IMG/VR virus record: IMGVR_UViG_3300043398_000272
Location: 1 to 64,000 of that record
Strand: one strand, 5' to 3'
DNA from: a virus
DNA: 64,000 nucleotides
Shown here: positions 8,667 through 17,620 of the stretch, piece after piece
Layout of the letters: every line of letters begins with the position of its first letter
Numbering within the stretch: the stretch's first letter is position 1
Position numbers and translations under genes: made by a program
The notes under the pieces: generated by a model
Databases searched by the model: none
Seen by the model: only the letters and a program-made list of their open reading frames with translations
What the model was told of the DNA's origin: nothing

Positions 8667-9601
8667 GTAGAATAACAAATTGGTTTAAAAGAAAAGCGGC
8701 TATGTTGTCCCTTTCAATGTCAAATGTTGAAAAGAATGCATTTGGTCAGAATGGCCAAATGTTATCAGATAATGTTGGTGAAGTCCAAAGACACAACCAA
8801 GGGGATGTAATGGATGATTTAATCAACGGTAGAGTAACACAAGAAGTTCAAGATTTAAGATGGAGAACTTATAAGGTTATGGCTGCAACTGAAAATCTTG
8901 TATTAGATGTGAATGCTCTTAAAAAACATAAGACGGATTTAACTGATGAAAACGCTGTTTTAGAAATCGTTGTTGATAACACAACAGAATATTTGAGCAC
9001 AACAGAAGCCATGGCCATTTATGGTTTAAATTCAACCGCTACACCAACCATTGATATTAGGGTTATTGATAATGAGAAGACAGTAGTTGCTTCACATGGA
9101 GTTATTGATGGTAATAATTATCATTCGTTTGTTAAACCTGATAAACGAATTACTGTACATAGGAATTCATATCCAAAATTTAATATTGAAAACTACACAA
9201 AAATGCTTCACGTAAAATCAACCGATACAGATAAAAAATTGTTGGAGTTTTATGTAAGCAAATACCCCGTTGAAGAAGATAGAAAAACATATATGTTCAT
9301 CAAAGAGGTTCAAAAATTAATCGTAAACCCAATATCATCAAACATTATCAACATTGATAGCGTTGAGTTTATAACACAAAATTGTTTGGGTAAACCAGAC
9401 CATTTAAAGTTTAAATACGAAAATTTGGTTATACATAAAGTTACCGAATTTAATGGTTATTACGTGATTAAATTCTATTGTGATGAAACCATTGATGGTG
9501 AAAGCATTTTTGAAAAATATCGAGAAGAAGAGTTAGATAACAAATACAAAAATAAAGAAAGAAAAAATGAGTCAAATAACAGCCATACTAAATGGTTATA
9601 A
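8663..9601 (+). CDS. hypothetical protein inside the glycosyltransferase operon
   Basis: A 312-residue protein starting at the ATG overlapping the previous stop (ATGA at 8663). Residues 1-25 form a basic, Met/Ser-rich amphipathic helix, residues about 45-75 contain a polar helix, and the remainder has alternating beta strands with no catalytic signature. The C-terminal 25 residues are charged and Lys/Glu-rich. It has no glycosyltransferase motif, unlike all its neighbours, and could be the acceptor or a virion protein that the pathway decorates (inference, weak). Confidence 0.5.
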   Translation: MSRITNWFKRKAAMLSLSMSNVEKNAFGQNGQMLSDNVGEVQRHNQGDVMDDLINGRVTQEVQDLRWRTYKVMAATENLVLDVNALKKHKTDLTDENAVLEIVVDNTTEYLSTTEAMAIYGLNSTATPTIDIRVIDNEKTVVASHGVIDGNNYHSFVKPDKRITVHRNSYPKFNIENYTKMLHVKSTDTDKKLLEFYVSKYPVEEDRKTYMFIKEVQKLIVNPISSNIINIDSVEFITQNCLGKPDHLKFKYENLVIHKVTEFNGYYVIKFYCDETIDGESIFEKYREEELDNKYKNKERKNESNNSHTKWL

Positions 9602-10298
9602 ACGACCACAATTTTTAAAAGAACAAGTTGACGCAATAAGAAATCAAACAATACCGCCAACTGAAATTATGCTCTGGCAAAACCACACTGAAGGTTTTGA
9701 CCCAGAGCTTATTGCTTCATTAACTACCGCATCTTGCAATAAAAATTTAGGTGTTTGGGCTAGATTTGCCTACGCTCTCAATGCTAAAACTGAATACATA
9801 TGCATTTTTGATGATGATACAATACCTGGGGATATGTGGTTTGAAAATTGTCTAGAAACAATGAAAACACATGAGGGATTATTGGGAACTGTTGGTTTAA
9901 TCTATGACACACCAAATCAATACAGACCAAACAAACGTTTTGGTTGGGCTGACATCAATAACCCAGAAACTATCGAAGTAGATATTGTTGGACACGCATG
10001 GTTCTTCAAACGAGAGTGGTTATCTGCTTATTGGAGAGAACTCCCACCAATAGGGTTAACAACCGTTGGTGAAGATATGCACTTTTCATACATGCTTCAA
10101 AAATATTTGGGGTTAAACACTTTTGTCCCCCCACACCCTGAAGATAATAAAAGACTTTGGGGTAGTATAAAAGGTTGGGAAATGGGTACCGAAAAAAACG
10201 GGCTGTCATTGAATGAAGATAACATACGTTACATGGATTGGTATCATAAGCAATTGATTAACGATGGTTTTAAACTTGTAAGACATGGAAAGATTTAA
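9567..10298 (+). CDS. glycosyltransferase, family 2 like
   Basis: GT-A enzyme: MSQITAILNGYKRPQFLKEQVDAI at the N-terminus, then EYICIFDDDTIPGD with the metal-binding DDD at about residues 77-79, and VDIVGHAWFFKREW plus GEDMHFSYMLQKY in the catalytic-base region (ED). Overlaps the end of the preceding gene by 35 nt in another frame and the following gene by 14 nt. Confidence 0.85.
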   Translation: MSQITAILNGYKRPQFLKEQVDAIRNQTIPPTEIMLWQNHTEGFDPELIASLTTASCNKNLGVWARFAYALNAKTEYICIFDDDTIPGDMWFENCLETMKTHEGLLGTVGLIYDTPNQYRPNKRFGWADINNPETIEVDIVGHAWFFKREWLSAYWRELPPIGLTTVGEDMHFSYMLQKYLGLNTFVPPHPEDNKRLWGSIKGWEMGTEKNGLSLNEDNIRYMDWYHKQLINDGFKLVRHGKI

Positions 10299-11004
10299 TA
10301 CTGATTTTGATAAATTCTGGTCAATGATTAATAAAGGCGAAAACTTCGCTTTTGCTAGATATGCTGATGGTGAAGTTATGTTAATGAACGGTAACGCTGT
10401 CAATCACTTAACACAAGCGGCGCTAGTTGATAAATGGACAGCTCCGTTAGGTATGACAAAAGTGGGTACTGATTTGTTAGAGACAATTAACCACACTGAA
10501 CCTAATTACTATTATGCTATATCAGCACCCACTGATAATTTAAGCGATTACAATTATTTGAAAAATGCTTTAAAGACCAGCGAAGAAAATTTAACCTTTG
10601 TAAACCTTTGGATTAATAGCAACTATCAAAGAAGTCTTGAAAATTATAAATCGTTAGATAGACCAGTTAATTTGATATGTAACTATAGAGCTAAAAAGGA
10701 AAATTTCCCATTCAAGGTTCAAAATTTGATTTTATTCCCAGACAACTGCATAAGTTTTTGGGCTATATCTGGTGACTTGTTCATTGAAGGTATGAAAGAA
10801 ATGGTTGGCACAAAAGAAAATGAATTATTCTTCGTTTCTTGTGGTCCAGTTTCGGAAATAATCATCCACAAACTTTACGAATTCAATCCTTATAACACTT
10901 ACGTTGACGTTGGCTCATCTATAGATGAGTTTATCCATGGTAGAAAAACTAGACCATACATGGAACCAACCAGCCAATACGGACAAATGGTCTCAAGATT
11001 TTAA
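10285..11004 (+). CDS. glycosyltransferase, GT-D like
   Basis: A 239-residue protein with NFAFARYADGEVML near residues 20-33; the D-G-E after R-x-x corresponds to the DxE motif of the GT-D (DUF1792) fold. The second half shows LFFVSCGPVSEIIIHKLY and YVDVGSSIDEFIHG, the strand-helix-strand with a C-terminal Asp/Glu pair seen in that family. The GT-D family was described from protein O-glycosylation in streptococci, so a protein acceptor is possible here (inference). Confidence 0.65.
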   Translation: MERFNTDFDKFWSMINKGENFAFARYADGEVMLMNGNAVNHLTQAALVDKWTAPLGMTKVGTDLLETINHTEPNYYYAISAPTDNLSDYNYLKNALKTSEENLTFVNLWINSNYQRSLENYKSLDRPVNLICNYRAKKENFPFKVQNLILFPDNCISFWAISGDLFIEGMKEMVGTKENELFFVSCGPVSEIIIHKLYEFNPYNTYVDVGSSIDEFIHGRKTRPYMEPTSQYGQMVSRF

Positions 11005-11696
11005 TGGTACAAGTTGTATACACAAATAGCAAATGTAGTGATATATGGCCTATGTTCATAGGTGAACAAACTAAAAAGCTTAGTTGGCCAATTATTTTTA
11101 TAACTGATAAACTGATACCATATTGGCCAGAAGATAAACAATACCTGTATTCAGAGTCTGATAACTATTCTGATGTCTGGATAAATGCATTGGAGAAATT
11201 GAATGTAGAGCAGTTTATGTACCTACAAGAAGACTTTATTTTATACGATAGAGTAAAAGAACACAAACTAAACGAATATTCTATGTTTTTGAAAAACAGT
11301 GATTATTCATTTGTTAGGTTGATTAAATCAGGTGAAATAAACCAACAAATAACCGACACACTTTATGAAATTTCATCAGATAATGATTACATCTTTGCAA
11401 TGCAAGCTACCATATGGAAAACCAAAGACTACATCAACATTTTAAAAAATGTTCATGAATCAAAATGGTTAGAAACACATAGGTATAAAGACTTCATGAA
11501 AGCCAATAACATAAAGGGTTTGTGTCATTTTGATAACGAACCCAAAAGAGGTGGTAATCACCATGATAGCAATGTTTACCCATACATAGCAACAGCTTTG
11601 GTTAAGGGTAAGTGGATAACATCTGAATACGCTGAAGAACTAACTAGGTTAACAAACCAATATCACATAGATATAAACAATAGAGGAACAATATGA
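11004..11696 (+). CDS. putative glycosyltransferase, GT-A type
   Basis: A 230-residue protein. It starts MVQVVYTNSKCSDIWPMFIGEQ, contains FMYLQEDFILYDRV, whose Q-E-D-F is a plausible metal-binding replacement of DxD, and ends with a GGNHHDSNVYPYIATALVKGKW segment. This order (N-terminal strand, QEDF, His-rich C-terminal) is common in uncharacterised polysaccharide transferases. Starts on the last base of the previous stop and overlaps the next gene by 4 nt. Confidence 0.6.
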   Translation: MVQVVYTNSKCSDIWPMFIGEQTKKLSWPIIFITDKLIPYWPEDKQYLYSESDNYSDVWINALEKLNVEQFMYLQEDFILYDRVKEHKLNEYSMFLKNSDYSFVRLIKSGEINQQITDTLYEISSDNDYIFAMQATIWKTKDYINILKNVHESKWLETHRYKDFMKANNIKGLCHFDNEPKRGGNHHDSNVYPYIATALVKGKWITSEYAEELTRLTNQYHIDINNRGTI

Positions 11697-12454
11697 GCAT
11701 AAATTTAGGTGAGTGGGAATCATTCACAAACAGAATAAAAAATTACTTAGACACAAAAGATATTTCTACGTTTATGACGTGGGATGTTTTAATTAATACA
11801 ATGATAGCTGGGGTAGATTCAGTTGAAGTTGATTATTTGAGGAATAATTGGGGTTATTGGAGTGATAAAATAGGTGAGTCGGTATTACAACCAAACTCCC
11901 ACCCAATCTACTCAATGTCGTCAACCAATAATTTACATCACGCCTATTCACTACAAATAATGATGGATAATATCGGCATTCAGCTGTCTGATTTTTCTAT
12001 GGTAACAGAATTTGGTGGTGGTTACGGTAATACCGCTAGACTTTTTAGAAAAGCTGGTTTCAGTGGTGATTTCATTATCTATGACATACCAGAACTTTGT
12101 AGAATACAAGACTATTATTTAAAACAAAATTCTATCACAGATATTTCATTACTTTCTGGTGAGGATAAAATCACTGATGTTAAAACTGGGTCATTATTCT
12201 TAGCCTTATGGTCTATTTCCGAGACACCAATAAATACTAGGGATTACTACGTCAATAATCTTAAAATGTTAGAACATGATAACATTTTTATAGCGATGGG
12301 TGATTATTTTTATAACGAGAATAATATGGGTTGGTTAACTGAAACAATAATACCACAACTTGAAAAGAAAGGTTATGAGTGTAGGATTATAAAGATAGAA
12401 CACGGACAAGGAATGTACTATTTTTCAGCAAAAAAACTTGACAAATCCGTTTAA
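11693..12454 (+). CDS. putative sugar O-methyltransferase
   Basis: SAM-dependent methyltransferase of 253 residues. Motif I is MVTEFGGGYGNTARLF (about residues 103-118), followed by FIIYDIPELCRIQDYYL (acidic residue binding the ribose) and LALWSISETP. The arrangement resembles putative sugar O-methyltransferases found in capsule and LPS clusters. It probably caps or decorates a sugar made by the neighbouring transferases. Confidence 0.75.
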   Translation: MSINLGEWESFTNRIKNYLDTKDISTFMTWDVLINTMIAGVDSVEVDYLRNNWGYWSDKIGESVLQPNSHPIYSMSSTNNLHHAYSLQIMMDNIGIQLSDFSMVTEFGGGYGNTARLFRKAGFSGDFIIYDIPELCRIQDYYLKQNSITDISLLSGEDKITDVKTGSLFLALWSISETPINTRDYYVNNLKMLEHDNIFIAMGDYFYNENNMGWLTETIIPQLEKKGYECRIIKIEHGQGMYYFSAKKLDKSV

Positions 12455-12471
12455 ACTGTTAAATTTTACCG

Positions 12472-13227
12472 ATGAAAGTAATAGCATTAACATACAACTA
12501 TAGTCTACCAAAATTAATTGATATTGGTAGAAAATGGGCACCAAGTGTCTATGGCGATAAAGATTTCATATTTGAATATTCAGCGGCGTCATATGCGACA
12601 TTTTTGGATAAACATAGGGAACAAACATTACACATTTACACCGATGACGTTGATTTTTTAAAATCAAAAATGGAAAAATACAGCGTTCCTCAAAATGTTG
12701 TGTATGTTGATTTTAGTGAAGACATTAATAAATTAAGGGAGTCTAGATACAGCTTTGATATGTTAACCCATTTTATTTATTGTGCCAAAAGCAATGATGA
12801 TTTTACAGTAAAAATAGATAATGATTTGGTCTTTACTGGTCAATTACCATCTCCAGAAGACAACGCTGTTTTTGTTTGGAAATACGAACGATTGGTTGGT
12901 GAGGGAGACCCAAGAATGGGTGAGATAAAAGTGGTGCAAGAAACGGTCAAAGATTTGTCACTACCAATCTATAATTTGGGTGTGTTAGGTATACCAGCTA
13001 ATTACCCAGAAACCGAACTAAAAACCATTTGTGATAAAATGGTTGATGTTGATATCAGCGATGTTAGTGATTTGGGTGTTAAAATTTGGCATTGTTGCGA
13101 ACAAACGGCCAATAACTGGATATTCAAAACCAATGGCTATAAAATCATTCAGACACACGATATAGTTGACCATTTATACGATAACAAACAAGCTTGTATT
13201 GAAAGAGCTAAATACCTATTAAAATGA
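12472..13227 (+). CDS. putative glycosyltransferase, GT-A like
   Basis: A 251-residue protein beginning MKVIALTYNYSLPKLIDIG, with TLHIYTDDVDFLK and then DFTVKIDNDLVFTG (about residues 113-126), where D-N-D fits a DxD metal site preceded by Lys as in GT-A enzymes that act on soluble nucleotide sugars. The C-terminal half has YNLGVLGIPANYP and WHCCEQTANNWIF. A 17-nt gap precedes it, the longest inside the operon up to this point, but no promoter motif is visible. Confidence 0.6.
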   Translation: MKVIALTYNYSLPKLIDIGRKWAPSVYGDKDFIFEYSAASYATFLDKHREQTLHIYTDDVDFLKSKMEKYSVPQNVVYVDFSEDINKLRESRYSFDMLTHFIYCAKSNDDFTVKIDNDLVFTGQLPSPEDNAVFVWKYERLVGEGDPRMGEIKVVQETVKDLSLPIYNLGVLGIPANYPETELKTICDKMVDVDISDVSDLGVKIWHCCEQTANNWIFKTNGYKIIQTHDIVDHLYDNKQACIERAKYLLK

Positions 13228-13805
13228 ACACACACTCACAATCGGGACAAGATGTTTTCATAAAGAAGATGTTGCCAATAAATAACGGAACTTTTGTTGA
13301 CGTTGGTTGTTGGATGCCAGAAGAACTAAATAATACTTTGATGTTTGAACAAATGGGTTGGAATGGTTTATCATTAGACATATTGGATATGTCAGAAGAA
13401 TGGGCGATTAGAAAAACAAAATTTGTACAAGGCGATGCTTTATTAACCGATTACACTTCGTTGTTCGATGAAAATGAAATGCCAATGGTTATTGATTATT
13501 TAACAGTAGACATTGAAGGTGACGGTCACCGTTTTAAAGCTTTAAAAAAAGTTTTAGAATCCAATAGAACATTTAAAGTCATTACAGTTGAACATGATTC
13601 ATATAGGGGGTATGAATTAACTGAAGCAAAACCACAAAGAGAATTATTGGAAAAATTAGGATACGTTTTAGTTTGTAAAAACGTTAAATGTAGTGGGAAT
13701 CCTTTTGAAGATTGGTGGATTAACCCTAACTATATTGATGAGACCTTATACAAACACATAATTTGTGAAAACAAAGAATATACTGAGATACTTAAAAATT
13801 TATGA
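13224..13805 (+). CDS. FkbM-like methyltransferase
   Basis: A 193-residue SAM-dependent methyltransferase. SQSGQDVFIKKML then GTFVDVGCWMPEELNNT gives motif I, GLSLDILDMSEEWA the acidic ribose site, and DYLTVDIEGDGHRFKAL the conserved D-I-E-G of FkbM-type enzymes. Probably O-methylates a sugar. Overlaps both neighbours by 4 nt. A second FkbM-like gene is at 17620. Confidence 0.75.
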   Translation: MNTHSQSGQDVFIKKMLPINNGTFVDVGCWMPEELNNTLMFEQMGWNGLSLDILDMSEEWAIRKTKFVQGDALLTDYTSLFDENEMPMVIDYLTVDIEGDGHRFKALKKVLESNRTFKVITVEHDSYRGYELTEAKPQRELLEKLGYVLVCKNVKCSGNPFEDWWINPNYIDETLYKHIICENKEYTEILKNL

Positions 13806-14833
13806 AAACAATATTGATTTTAGGTGGTGGCGGCTTCATTGGTGGTCATCTAGCTAAAAGATTAAAACAAGAAGGGCATTGGGTGAGAATCGTTGATATT
13901 AAAAGACACGAATATTTTGACGAAAAAGAAATATGTGACGAATTCATAGTCGGTGATTTAAGAGACCCATCGTTGGTTTCTGTCGTTATGTATGCGCCAC
14001 AACAAATGTCACCAAAAGATAATGTAAATTCATTTGATGAAGTATATCAATTAGCCGCTGACATGGGTGGTGCTGGATATATTTTTACTGGTGAACACGA
14101 TTCAGATGTTATGCATAATTCAGCATTAATCAACTTAAATGTTGCTAAAGAAGCCACTGATAAAAATGTTAAGAAACTGTTCTATTCTTCATCAGCTTGT
14201 ATGTATCCAGAACATAATCAACTAGACCCAGAAAACCCTAATTGTGAAGAATCTTCAGCGTACCCAGCAAACCCAGATTCTGAATATGGTTGGGAAAAAT
14301 TGTTTAGTGAGCGCCTATACATGGCTTATCACAGAAATCACGGATTAAACGTTAGAATAGCTAGATTTCACAACATATTTGGACCACAAGGTACTTGGAA
14401 AGGTGGCAAAGAAAAAGCACCAGCTGCTATGTGTAGAAAGGCTGCTGAAACACCAGATGGTGGAATACTTGAGGTTTGGGGAGATGGTACACAGACTCGT
14501 TCATTCTTATACATTGATGAATGTGTTGAAGCCATTTTAAGATTAATGGATTCTGGCTTCATGGGACCAGTTAATATTGGTTCTGAGGAAATGGTTACAA
14601 TAAACGAATTAGCTAGAATGGCTATTATCCTATCAAGAAAAAATATAAAAATAAAAAACATTTATGGTGATGAATTCCTTATAAAATACGGACACAAATG
14701 TCCTATTGGTGTTAAAGGTAGAAATTCAGATAACAATCTCTATAAAGAAAAAGTTGGTTGGGTTGTTTCCGAGCCATTGTTTAATGGTTTAATGGAAACC
14801 TATGAATGGATTGAAGAACAAGTCAGCAAATGA
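13802..14833 (+). CDS. GDP-mannose 3,5-epimerase-like SDR enzyme
   Basis: Extended short-chain dehydrogenase of 343 residues. LGGGGFIGGHLAKRL is the NAD-binding loop. SSACMYP carries Cys133, YGWEK carries Tyr162/Lys166 and GGKEKAPAAMCRKA carries Lys205; in plant GDP-D-mannose 3',5'-epimerase the equivalent Cys, Tyr and Lys are catalytic, and the flanking segments (AADMGGAGYI, ARFHNIFGP, GDGTQTRSFLYIDECVEA, VKGRNSDNNL) follow that enzyme closely from end to end. It should convert GDP-D-mannose to GDP-L-galactose and/or GDP-L-gulose. Assignment to this subfamily rather than other GDP-sugar epimerases is fairly firm. Confidence 0.85.
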   Translation: MKTILILGGGGFIGGHLAKRLKQEGHWVRIVDIKRHEYFDEKEICDEFIVGDLRDPSLVSVVMYAPQQMSPKDNVNSFDEVYQLAADMGGAGYIFTGEHDSDVMHNSALINLNVAKEATDKNVKKLFYSSSACMYPEHNQLDPENPNCEESSAYPANPDSEYGWEKLFSERLYMAYHRNHGLNVRIARFHNIFGPQGTWKGGKEKAPAAMCRKAAETPDGGILEVWGDGTQTRSFLYIDECVEAILRLMDSGFMGPVNIGSEEMVTINELARMAIILSRKNIKIKNIYGDEFLIKYGHKCPIGVKGRNSDNNLYKEKVGWVVSEPLFNGLMETYEWIEEQVSK

Positions 14834-15417
14834 AACGTGCAATAGTGATTCAAGGTCCATCAACACATGTTAATGAATTAAAAAGGGCTTGGGATGGTTA
14901 TGATTTAATTTGGTCTACTTGGAGCGGAGAAGATTCGCACTATCAAGAAGATGATATTGTGGTTTATTCGCCGAAACCAAACGAGACTGGTTTTGGCAAT
15001 GTTAACTTACAAAAAGTAAGCACATATAACGGTGTTTTAAAGGCCAAAGAATTAGGGTATGACAGGGTGTTTAAATGGAGAAGCGATATGATACCAACGA
15101 ATGCAGAGGCTTTGTTGGGTTCATTATCTGAAGACATAAACATCTTGTTTTACCATCATGTAATGCCAGATAGGAGTGACTACTTTGTTGATTACGTCAT
15201 GGAATCGGAAACAGATACAATGATTAACATCTGGAGCTTCACAAATATATACCCAACACATGCCGAAGCAATTATTACGGAATACATAAACCAACAAGGT
15301 AAAAAGGTAAGTTTGTTTGGTGGAAAATTAAACAACGATAATGATATCTTATGGTTAAAAAAGAATATAAGTATCAAAGATTACAAAAAATACCCAGCAT
15401 TTGAATATGACAAATAA
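14830..15417 (+). CDS. WavE-like glycosyltransferase
   Basis: A 195-residue protein with MKRAIVIQGPSTHVNELKRAW at the N-terminus and LIWSTWSGED, then YNGVLKAKELGYDRVFKWRSDMIP, the Q-G-P and R-x-D pattern seen in WavE-type LPS core proteins (PF07507). R-S-D near residue 85 is the probable metal site. The predicted role is transfer of one sugar during assembly of a surface or virion glycan. The end overlaps the next start by 11 nt. Confidence 0.65.
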   Translation: MKRAIVIQGPSTHVNELKRAWDGYDLIWSTWSGEDSHYQEDDIVVYSPKPNETGFGNVNLQKVSTYNGVLKAKELGYDRVFKWRSDMIPTNAEALLGSLSEDINILFYHHVMPDRSDYFVDYVMESETDTMINIWSFTNIYPTHAEAIITEYINQQGKKVSLFGGKLNNDNDILWLKKNISIKDYKKYPAFEYDK

Positions 15418-16138
15418 GTTAAACATTTTAATACCAGCAGCTGGTACTGGCTCTAGATTTAAAATTGACGGTTACACAGATATCAAACCAATGATTAAGA
15501 TAGGTGATAAGACAATGATTGAACTAGCCATAAATTCTTTACAGCTATCTGGTCAATTTATTTTCGTGGTTAATAAGGGTAACGGTCAATTGGAAGAGCT
15601 TGTATCAGAAATAAAAAGAGTAGTTCCTGATGCAATAATTATCGAAATTGATTATTTGACAGAAGGACCAGCTAGTACTGCTTTATTGGCTTCTGAATAC
15701 ATTGATAATGACACACCTCTAGTAATAGCAAATTGTGACCAAATCATGGAGTGGGGTGAAAATGAATTTAGTGATGCCATCTTCAACACAGATAAAGATG
15801 GTTTGGTTGTTACTTATAATGTAGTTACCGAAAAAAATAGTTACGTGAAAATAGACGAAAACGGTAACGCCGTAATGTTTGCTGAAAAACAAATAATAAG
15901 TGAGCATTCACTAAATGGAATCCACTTCTGGAAGAAAGGTTCAGATTTTGTCTTATCAACAAAGCAAATGATTGAAAAAAACATACGTTACAATAACGAA
16001 TTTTACGTTTCACAAACCTATAACGAACTTATTGAACTAGGTAAGAAAATAGGAATTTACGAAATACCAACAAATAAACACTGGGCTGTAGGTACACCCA
16101 GCGATTTAAAACTATATTTAGACCATGCAAATCTATAA
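15407..16138 (+). CDS. sugar nucleotidyltransferase
   Basis: NTP-transferase fold: LNILIPAAGTGSRFKIDGYTDIKPMIKI contains the G-x-G-x-R phosphate-binding loop and the conserved Lys-Pro, followed by LVIANCDQIM (metal Asp) and NGIHFWKKG. The ATG at 15407 is chosen over a TTG at 15401. It should join a sugar-1-phosphate to an NTP to make an activated sugar for the operon. At 243 residues it is the catalytic domain only. Its neighbours (cupin, RuBisCO-like protein) suggest the activated sugar may be unusual. Confidence 0.85.
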   Translation: MTNKLNILIPAAGTGSRFKIDGYTDIKPMIKIGDKTMIELAINSLQLSGQFIFVVNKGNGQLEELVSEIKRVVPDAIIIEIDYLTEGPASTALLASEYIDNDTPLVIANCDQIMEWGENEFSDAIFNTDKDGLVVTYNVVTEKNSYVKIDENGNAVMFAEKQIISEHSLNGIHFWKKGSDFVLSTKQMIEKNIRYNNEFYVSQTYNELIELGKKIGIYEIPTNKHWAVGTPSDLKLYLDHANL

Positions 16139-16448
16139 TTTAAAAGATATGGTTGGCGGCTGGTTTGTGGGTAATTTCCAACCAGCAGCATTTACTTCTA
16201 AAGATTTTGAAGTATGTTATAAGAAACACAAAAAAGGTGAATTTTGGGATACCCATTATCACGAACATGTCCATGAAATAAATCTACTAGTTAAAGGTAA
16301 GATGATGATTAACGACACGGAAATTAACGAAGGTGAAATCTTCGTAATAGAACCAATGTTTGTGGCGGCACCAACATTCTTAGAAGATTGTGAATTGGTA
16401 ATAATAAAAACCCCATCAATTGTTGATGATAAAGTAATTGTAAAATGA
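16125..16448 (+). CDS. cupin-domain protein
   Basis: A 107-residue single-domain cupin. The metal-binding motif is in DTHYHEHVHEINLLVKGKMMIND (His residues near 46-51 and Glu 53), and the second strand pair includes INEGEIFVIEP. Small cupins of this type act as sugar isomerases, epimerases or lyases, or bind small molecules. Overlaps the nucleotidyltransferase by 14 nt and the RuBisCO-like gene by 4 nt, so the three are likely translated together and serve one pathway. Confidence 0.75.
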   Translation: MQIYNLKDMVGGWFVGNFQPAAFTSKDFEVCYKKHKKGEFWDTHYHEHVHEINLLVKGKMMINDTEINEGEIFVIEPMFVAAPTFLEDCELVIIKTPSIVDDKVIVK

Positions 16449-17620
16449 TATTTAAACAAGAAATAAACAGAGAAGATTACATCATGGTTAAATACTACCT
16501 TGAGTCTGTAACCTCTTTAAGAGACGCTGCTTGGAACTTAGCAATAGGTCAAAGCGTTGGTAATCCTAACGTTAGAAATAAATGGGAAAGTGACGAGTTA
16601 TTTGAAAAATATTCAGCCATGGTTATTGGTGATGAAGAAGAACTCAAAACCAAAAAAGACGGTAACGTAGAAATTGCCTTCCCTAAAATTAACATCGACT
16701 GGGACACAGATGGTGTCTCACAACTTTTATGTTTTATCATGGGTGGTCAATTGGATATTGATAACATAACTAAATGTCACGTATTGGATATTGAATTCCC
16801 TGAATCAATTAAACAAACGTTTAAGAAACCTTCATATGGGTTAAGTGGGTTCAGAGAATTTACCAACACATTTGACAAGCCTCTTTTTGGTGGTATTGTT
16901 AAACCTAAAACAGGTATCTCTAGCGACACTTTGCTAGAGATGGTTAAAGAAATGGTTGAAGGTGGTGTCAATTTTATCAAAGAAGATGAAATCTTATCAA
17001 ACCCAAGTTTTTGTAAGATAGAAGATAGGGTACCTAAAATCATGGAATACTTAAAAGGTAAAAATGTTATTTACTCTGTATGTATAAACTCAGACCCAGC
17101 ATATATTTTAGATAGAGTTAAATTAGTACATGAATTAGGTGGTAACTCAGTACACGTAAACTTTTGGTCTGGTATGGGTGTATACAAATCTATCAGAGAT
17201 TTGAATCTCCCAATCTTTATTCATTTTCAAAAAAGTGGTGATAAGATTTTAACTAACAAAACTCACGACTTTAGAATTGAGTGGTATGTTATCTGTAAAC
17301 TAGCAGCGTACATGGGTGTTGACTCAATACACGCTGGTATGTATGGTGGTTATCTAAATGATGAAAAAGAAGAGTTGATAAAAGTCCTTAAAGTGTTAAG
17401 AGACCATGACGTAACACCAGCACTTAGCTGTGGTATGCATCCAGGTTTAATTGATTTCATAAATGAAAACATAGGTGTTGATTATATGGCAAATGTCGGT
17501 GGCGCTCTTCATGGACACCCAGACGGAACATATGGCGGTTGTTTAGCTATGCGTCAAGCGATAGATAAAAACTACGGTGAAGAATATAACAAGGCAATAG
17601 AAAAATGGGGGAAAAAGTAA
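16445..17620 (+). CDS. RuBisCO-like protein (form IV-type large subunit homologue)
   Basis: A 391-residue homologue of the RuBisCO large chain. Aligned by eye, GIVKPKTG holds the catalytic Lys153/Lys155 (RuBisCO K175/K177), GGVNFIKEDE holds Lys179, Asp181, Glu182 (the carbamate Lys201 and metal ligands D203/E204), IFIHFQ gives His260 (H294), DSIHAG gives His296 (H327), LSCGMH gives Ser328 (S379) and VGGALHGHP gives Gly352-353 (phosphate site). The loop-6 Lys334 is Tyr303, Arg295 is Phe261 and the N-terminal N123 position is Gly. It therefore keeps the metal and phosphate sites but lacks residues needed for CO2 fixation, so it is probably an enolase/isomerase-type enzyme on a sugar phosphate. 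Start at 16445 overlaps the previous stop; ATG at 16484 is an alternative. Confidence 0.85.
   Translation: MIFKQEINREDYIMVKYYLESVTSLRDAAWNLAIGQSVGNPNVRNKWESDELFEKYSAMVIGDEEELKTKKDGNVEIAFPKINIDWDTDGVSQLLCFIMGGQLDIDNITKCHVLDIEFPESIKQTFKKPSYGLSGFREFTNTFDKPLFGGIVKPKTGISSDTLLEMVKEMVEGGVNFIKEDEILSNPSFCKIEDRVPKIMEYLKGKNVIYSVCINSDPAYILDRVKLVHELGGNSVHVNFWSGMGVYKSIRDLNLPIFIHFQKSGDKILTNKTHDFRIEWYVICKLAAYMGVDSIHAGMYGGYLNDEKEELIKVLKVLRDHDVTPALSCGMHPGLIDFINENIGVDYMANVGGALHGHPDGTYGGCLAMRQAIDKNYGEEYNKAIEKWGKK

Noticed and set aside
16445-17620. Functional carbon-fixing RuBisCO
   Set aside because: Loop-6 Lys, Arg295 and the N-terminal Asn equivalents are replaced, and the C-terminal half is short, so carboxylase activity is not supported.
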